A stretch of DNA of 7,883 nt, taken from NCBI GenBank assembly GCA_014360385.1, contig JACIXO010000052.1, forward strand, positions 1-7,883, written 5' to 3'. This document shows positions 5,648 through 7,883 of this stretch, one piece after another. The position numbers were made by a program, and so were the translations under genes. Numbering within the stretch: the first letter of the stretch is position 1; every line of letters begins with the position of its first letter. This DNA comes from Actinomycetota bacterium. GTDB taxonomy: Bacteria > Actinomycetota > Humimicrobiia > Humimicrobiales > Humimicrobiaceae. The notes beneath the pieces were generated by a model. The model made no database searches. It had not been told where the DNA came from and worked only from the letters and a program-made list of their open reading frames with translations.

Positions 5648-6433
5648 ATGTTTACTAAATATAATAAACGCTTGGTTTTGGTTAAGGAAGAACTTGAGAA
5701 GCTGTATAGAAGGTTTAATAACCGGAAGTTTGTTCACCCCGATCCTCTGGAATTTCTATACGAATATGAAGATCTACGAGAAAGGGAAATAGTAGGACTT
5801 TTGGCTTCTTCACTTGCCTATGGAAGGGTAAGCCAGATACTTCTTAGTGTCTCATCAGTTCTTGGAAAAATGAAGCCGAGCCCTTTTGTCTTTCTTATGG
5901 AGTCATCCCTTTTGGTTCTTGAGAAAACTTTTTCCGACTTCAAGTACAGATTTACTAGTGGCAGAGACCTATCCAATCTCCTTTTTAACATCAAGAGCAT
6001 AATTGAGGAATATGGTTCACTTGAGCTTTGTTTTATGGAGGGCTTTAAGGAAAGCGATGAAACTGTAATTCCTGCACTTGTTAATTTCTCAGAAAAATTG
6101 TGCTCATATTGTTACAATAGTTTGATTCCACTTTCCGGGGGCGGAAGTGCTTTTAAGAGGCTAAACCTTTTCTTAAGGTGGATGGTAAGAAAAGATAATG
6201 TTGATCCTGGAGGATGGAATAAGATACCTCCTTCCAAACTTGTTGTACCTTTGGACACTCATATGTATAGAATTTGTCTTGCGGCAGGATTTACTCAAAG
6301 AAAAATGATAGATATCCAGGCTGCCTTAGATGTAACTGCGTCTTTTAAAAAAATAGAACCTGACGATCCTGTAAAATATGATTTTGCTCTTACCAGAACT
6401 GCTATCCTAGGAAATTTTGCTTCAACTTTCTAA
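5648..6433 (+). CDS. DUF2400 / TIGR02757 family protein, HhH-GPD-like
   Basis: This 261-residue protein shows the family's hallmark strings: FVHPDPLEFLYEYED (28-42), REIVGLLASSLAYGRV (46-61), GGGSAFKRLNLFLRWMVR (164-181), VDPGGW (185-190), VPLDTHMYRI (200-209) and DPVKYDFALTR (240-250). The biochemical role of the family is not established as far as I know. Two segments resemble endonuclease III-type DNA glycosylases: KRLNLFL (Lys170, Asn173, Leu176) recalls the catalytic-lysine helix KTANVVL, and LDTH (Asp203) recalls the VDTH that carries the catalytic aspartate. The C-terminal iron-sulphur cysteine loop of EndoIII is absent. A DNA-repair role is therefore inferred, and would suit the oxidative-stress neighbours. 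The start is the first ATG after an in-frame TGA at 5636-5638. It has only AAGG two bases upstream, so initiation may be weak or coupled to a small frame that overlaps it. Confidence 0.88.
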   Translation: MFTKYNKRLVLVKEELEKLYRRFNNRKFVHPDPLEFLYEYEDLREREIVGLLASSLAYGRVSQILLSVSSVLGKMKPSPFVFLMESSLLVLEKTFSDFKYRFTSGRDLSNLLFNIKSIIEEYGSLELCFMEGFKESDETVIPALVNFSEKLCSYCYNSLIPLSGGGSAFKRLNLFLRWMVRKDNVDPGGWNKIPPSKLVVPLDTHMYRICLAAGFTQRKMIDIQAALDVTASFKKIEPDDPVKYDFALTRTAILGNFASTF

Positions 6434-6458
6434 AGCCAATCTAAGGCGAATTTTATCC

Positions 6459-6487
6459 TTGTATTAAACGATAATTTTTACTATCAT
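6459..6487 (+). promoter_or_regulatory. Candidate promoter for the apbE-like gene
   Basis: TTGTAT (6459-6464, 3/6) is followed after 17 bases by TATCAT (6482-6487, 5/6). An imperfect palindrome, ACGATAAT-TTTT-ACTATCAT (6468-6487, six of eight pairs), covers the -10 and might be an operator. A start near 6494 would leave room for the Shine-Dalgarno-like AAGGAG at 6522-6527. Tentative because of the poor -35. Confidence 0.3.
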
Positions 6488-6585
6488 TTACTACTGGTTT
6501 CTTTTTATCCTTGGCAAAAATAAGGAGAAACTTATTCATCTATTTTCTTGCTGGAATCAGAAAATCAGATATTGCAAATTCTAAT

Positions 6586-7683
6586 ATGACAAAAGCTACT
6601 AACAGGAAACCTCGAGTTAAAAACCTCCTCACCAGTAAACCAATTGTCAAAAAATCTATAACTGGGAAAGTATCGGTATGCTTCTTAACTTTTATTCTGG
6701 TATTAACTATTCTTATCTCAGCTTTTCTTTTTACATTTTCACTTTCTTCCTGCAATATATCTCCTCCCAGAAGAGTAGAGGAAACACGACAATATATGGG
6801 AACGTATGTCACTATAGTTGTTTATTCTCTGGATAAGGGAAAGGCTGAAGCCAGCATTGATGCAGCTTTTAACCGGATAGACGAGATTGAAAAGATAGCT
6901 TCTGTGTATGACGAGAAAAGTGAAGTTTCCAGGCTTAATAGAGAGGGATATATTGATAATCCATCCCCTGAGCTGGTTGAGCTTATAAATTTATCTATTA
7001 AGTATTATGAACTTACAAATGGGTGTTTTGATATAACTGTTCAGCCTGTATTAAAGCTATGGGAAGAGGGTCTCTGGAAAGAAGACCCTGATGTTCAAGC
7101 TGAAAAAATAGAGGAGGCATTAAAGTTGGTAGGTTCTGATAAGATAAGATTAGACAAAAACAGGATTGAGCTTGAAACCGGGGGAATGGCTATTACCCTG
7201 GGTGGTATTGCTGCTGGTTATGCGGTGGATGAAGCACTCAAAACTATGCAGGGGATGGGTATCACAAGTGCTCTTATCAATCTGGGTGGAGATATAAAAG
7301 TAATAGGCTTAAAGCCGGGAGAGGAAAAATGGTTTATAGCTCTTGAAAATCCTGACAATCGAACACAGAAGATAGCTGAATTTGAACTTTCTGACAAGGC
7401 CATAACTACGTCGGGAAATTATGAAAGGTATTTTAATCCTGAAAAGACGGCACACCACATAATAGATCCTAGGTCGGGATTTTCTGCGAACGAGTGCATA
7501 AGTGCCACTGTAATAGCGGATAGCTGTGTTGAGGCTGATGCGCTTGCCACAGGGGTCTTTGTAATGGGACCTAAAGAAGGATTGGGGTTGGTGGAATCTC
7601 TTGATGGGGTTGAAGCATTAATAATTGACCAGGATAGAAATATTTATAAATCTTCCAGGCTTTATAAATATTTGAGCGAGTAA
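6586..7683 (+). CDS. apbE: ApbE family FAD:protein FMN transferase, lipoprotein
   Basis: This protein transfers FMN from FAD to a threonine of target flavoproteins such as Rnf/Nqr subunits, using Mg2+, outside the cytoplasmic membrane. From the ATG at 6586 it has 366 codons including the stop. A basic N-terminus and hydrophobic stretch (about 31-52) end in the lipobox LSSC, with Cys56 (6751-6753) as the lipidated residue. Family motifs follow: MGTYVTIVVYS (from 6796), FDITVQPVLKLW, LGGIAAGYAVD (205-215), NLGGD (232-236), TSGNYERYF, HHIIDPRSG (290-298) and EADALAT (316-322, metal-site Asp318 and Thr322). Many relatives read GGIAKGY where this has GGIAAGY; the lysine is not universal. The start is uncertain: the frame extends to a TTG at 6511, but that has no ribosome site. 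The strong AAGGAG at 6522-6527 lies inside that extension, and the ATG at 6586 lacks a site too. No substrate gene is visible nearby. Confidence 0.93.
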   Translation: MTKATNRKPRVKNLLTSKPIVKKSITGKVSVCFLTFILVLTILISAFLFTFSLSSCNISPPRRVEETRQYMGTYVTIVVYSLDKGKAEASIDAAFNRIDEIEKIASVYDEKSEVSRLNREGYIDNPSPELVELINLSIKYYELTNGCFDITVQPVLKLWEEGLWKEDPDVQAEKIEEALKLVGSDKIRLDKNRIELETGGMAITLGGIAAGYAVDEALKTMQGMGITSALINLGGDIKVIGLKPGEEKWFIALENPDNRTQKIAEFELSDKAITTSGNYERYFNPEKTAHHIIDPRSGFSANECISATVIADSCVEADALATGVFVMGPKEGLGLVESLDGVEALIIDQDRNIYKSSRLYKYLSE

Positions 7684-7883
7684 GTTGATAGCAAAGTCTA
7701 CTTAAGAGTGATATTTGAAAATGTTACTTAGATTTTTGTAGATAATTCGTGAATATGTAGTTGAGATTGAGAAAGAAGTTATTGCAAAAGAATTAAATTG
7801 TAATAAAATAGTGGAATGATTTCTTGAGTTTTGTAACAGAAGTTTCAGGAAAAAGTAGCGAAGAAGGTTTCTGAAAACTAATG
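7684..7883. other. 200-base tail without a convincing gene
   Basis: I see no terminator hairpin, RNA gene or clear promoter here. Bases 7742-7816 are an open stretch of 25 codons that reads plausibly as protein (REYVVEIEKEVIAKEL) but has no usable start codon and ends at TGA 7817-7819. The window ends with ATG at 7881-7883, preceded by AAGAAGG (7861-7867) at 13 bases, which may be the start of the next gene. Confidence 0.4.

Noticed and set aside
6540..6812. 90-codon minus-strand frame opposite the apbE start
   Set aside because: It is antisense to the signal peptide and first ApbE motif and has no ribosome site or family match that I can see.
1..7883. CRISPR array, insertion sequence, tRNA or rRNA
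   Set aside because: No regularly spaced repeat-spacer pattern, transposase-like protein, terminal inverted repeats or structured RNA sequence was found; the direct repeats seen are too few and too short.

Overview
The window is a single-stranded (all +) block of an A+T-rich bacterial genome. It looks like an anaerobic Bacillota (Clostridia-like) organism. The reasons are strong AGGAGG-type ribosome sites, GTG/TTG start usage, a PerR-type regulator, and a set of oxygen-defence proteins typical of anaerobes: a superoxide reductase and a flavodiiron protein, with no catalase or superoxide dismutase. The genus cannot be fixed from the sequence alone.

Layout. (1) Bases 1-2564 hold the 3' part of a long gene whose start lies before the window. 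It encodes an acyl-adenylating domain, an acyl carrier domain and a PlsC-type acyltransferase in one chain, so it probably acts in membrane lipid synthesis or repair. (2) Bases 2565-2779 hold repeats, then a good sigma-A promoter whose -10 and start region is covered by nested inverted repeats with Fur-family geometry. (3) Bases 2780-5529 form an oxidative-stress and iron cluster: perR-like regulator, desulfoferrodoxin, ferritin, flavodiiron protein. Every metal-binding residue checked in these four proteins is present. (4) Bases 5648-6433 encode a DUF2400/TIGR02757 protein that shows traces of a HhH-GPD (endonuclease III) fold. (5) Bases 6586-7683 encode an ApbE flavin transferase lipoprotein with an uncertain start. 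(6) The last 200 bases hold no convincing gene and end on an ATG that may start the next one.

How the genes work together (inference from family knowledge). The PerR-like protein would sense peroxide through its Fe/Mn site and release the operator that overlaps its own promoter, raising its own level and that of the desulfoferrodoxin 22 bases downstream. Desulfoferrodoxin reduces superoxide to peroxide, ferritin stores ferrous iron away from peroxide, and the flavodiiron protein reduces O2 (or NO) to water (or N2O). No rubredoxin or rubrerythrin gene is present, so the electron donor must be encoded elsewhere. ApbE may flavinylate an Rnf-type complex, but no such substrate gene is in view.

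I found no mobile element, CRISPR array, tRNA or rRNA, and no clearly new multi-gene system. The points most worth following are the operator upstream of perR, the three-domain lipid enzyme, the repeat-rich ferritin leader, and the endonuclease-III-like motifs of the DUF2400 protein.
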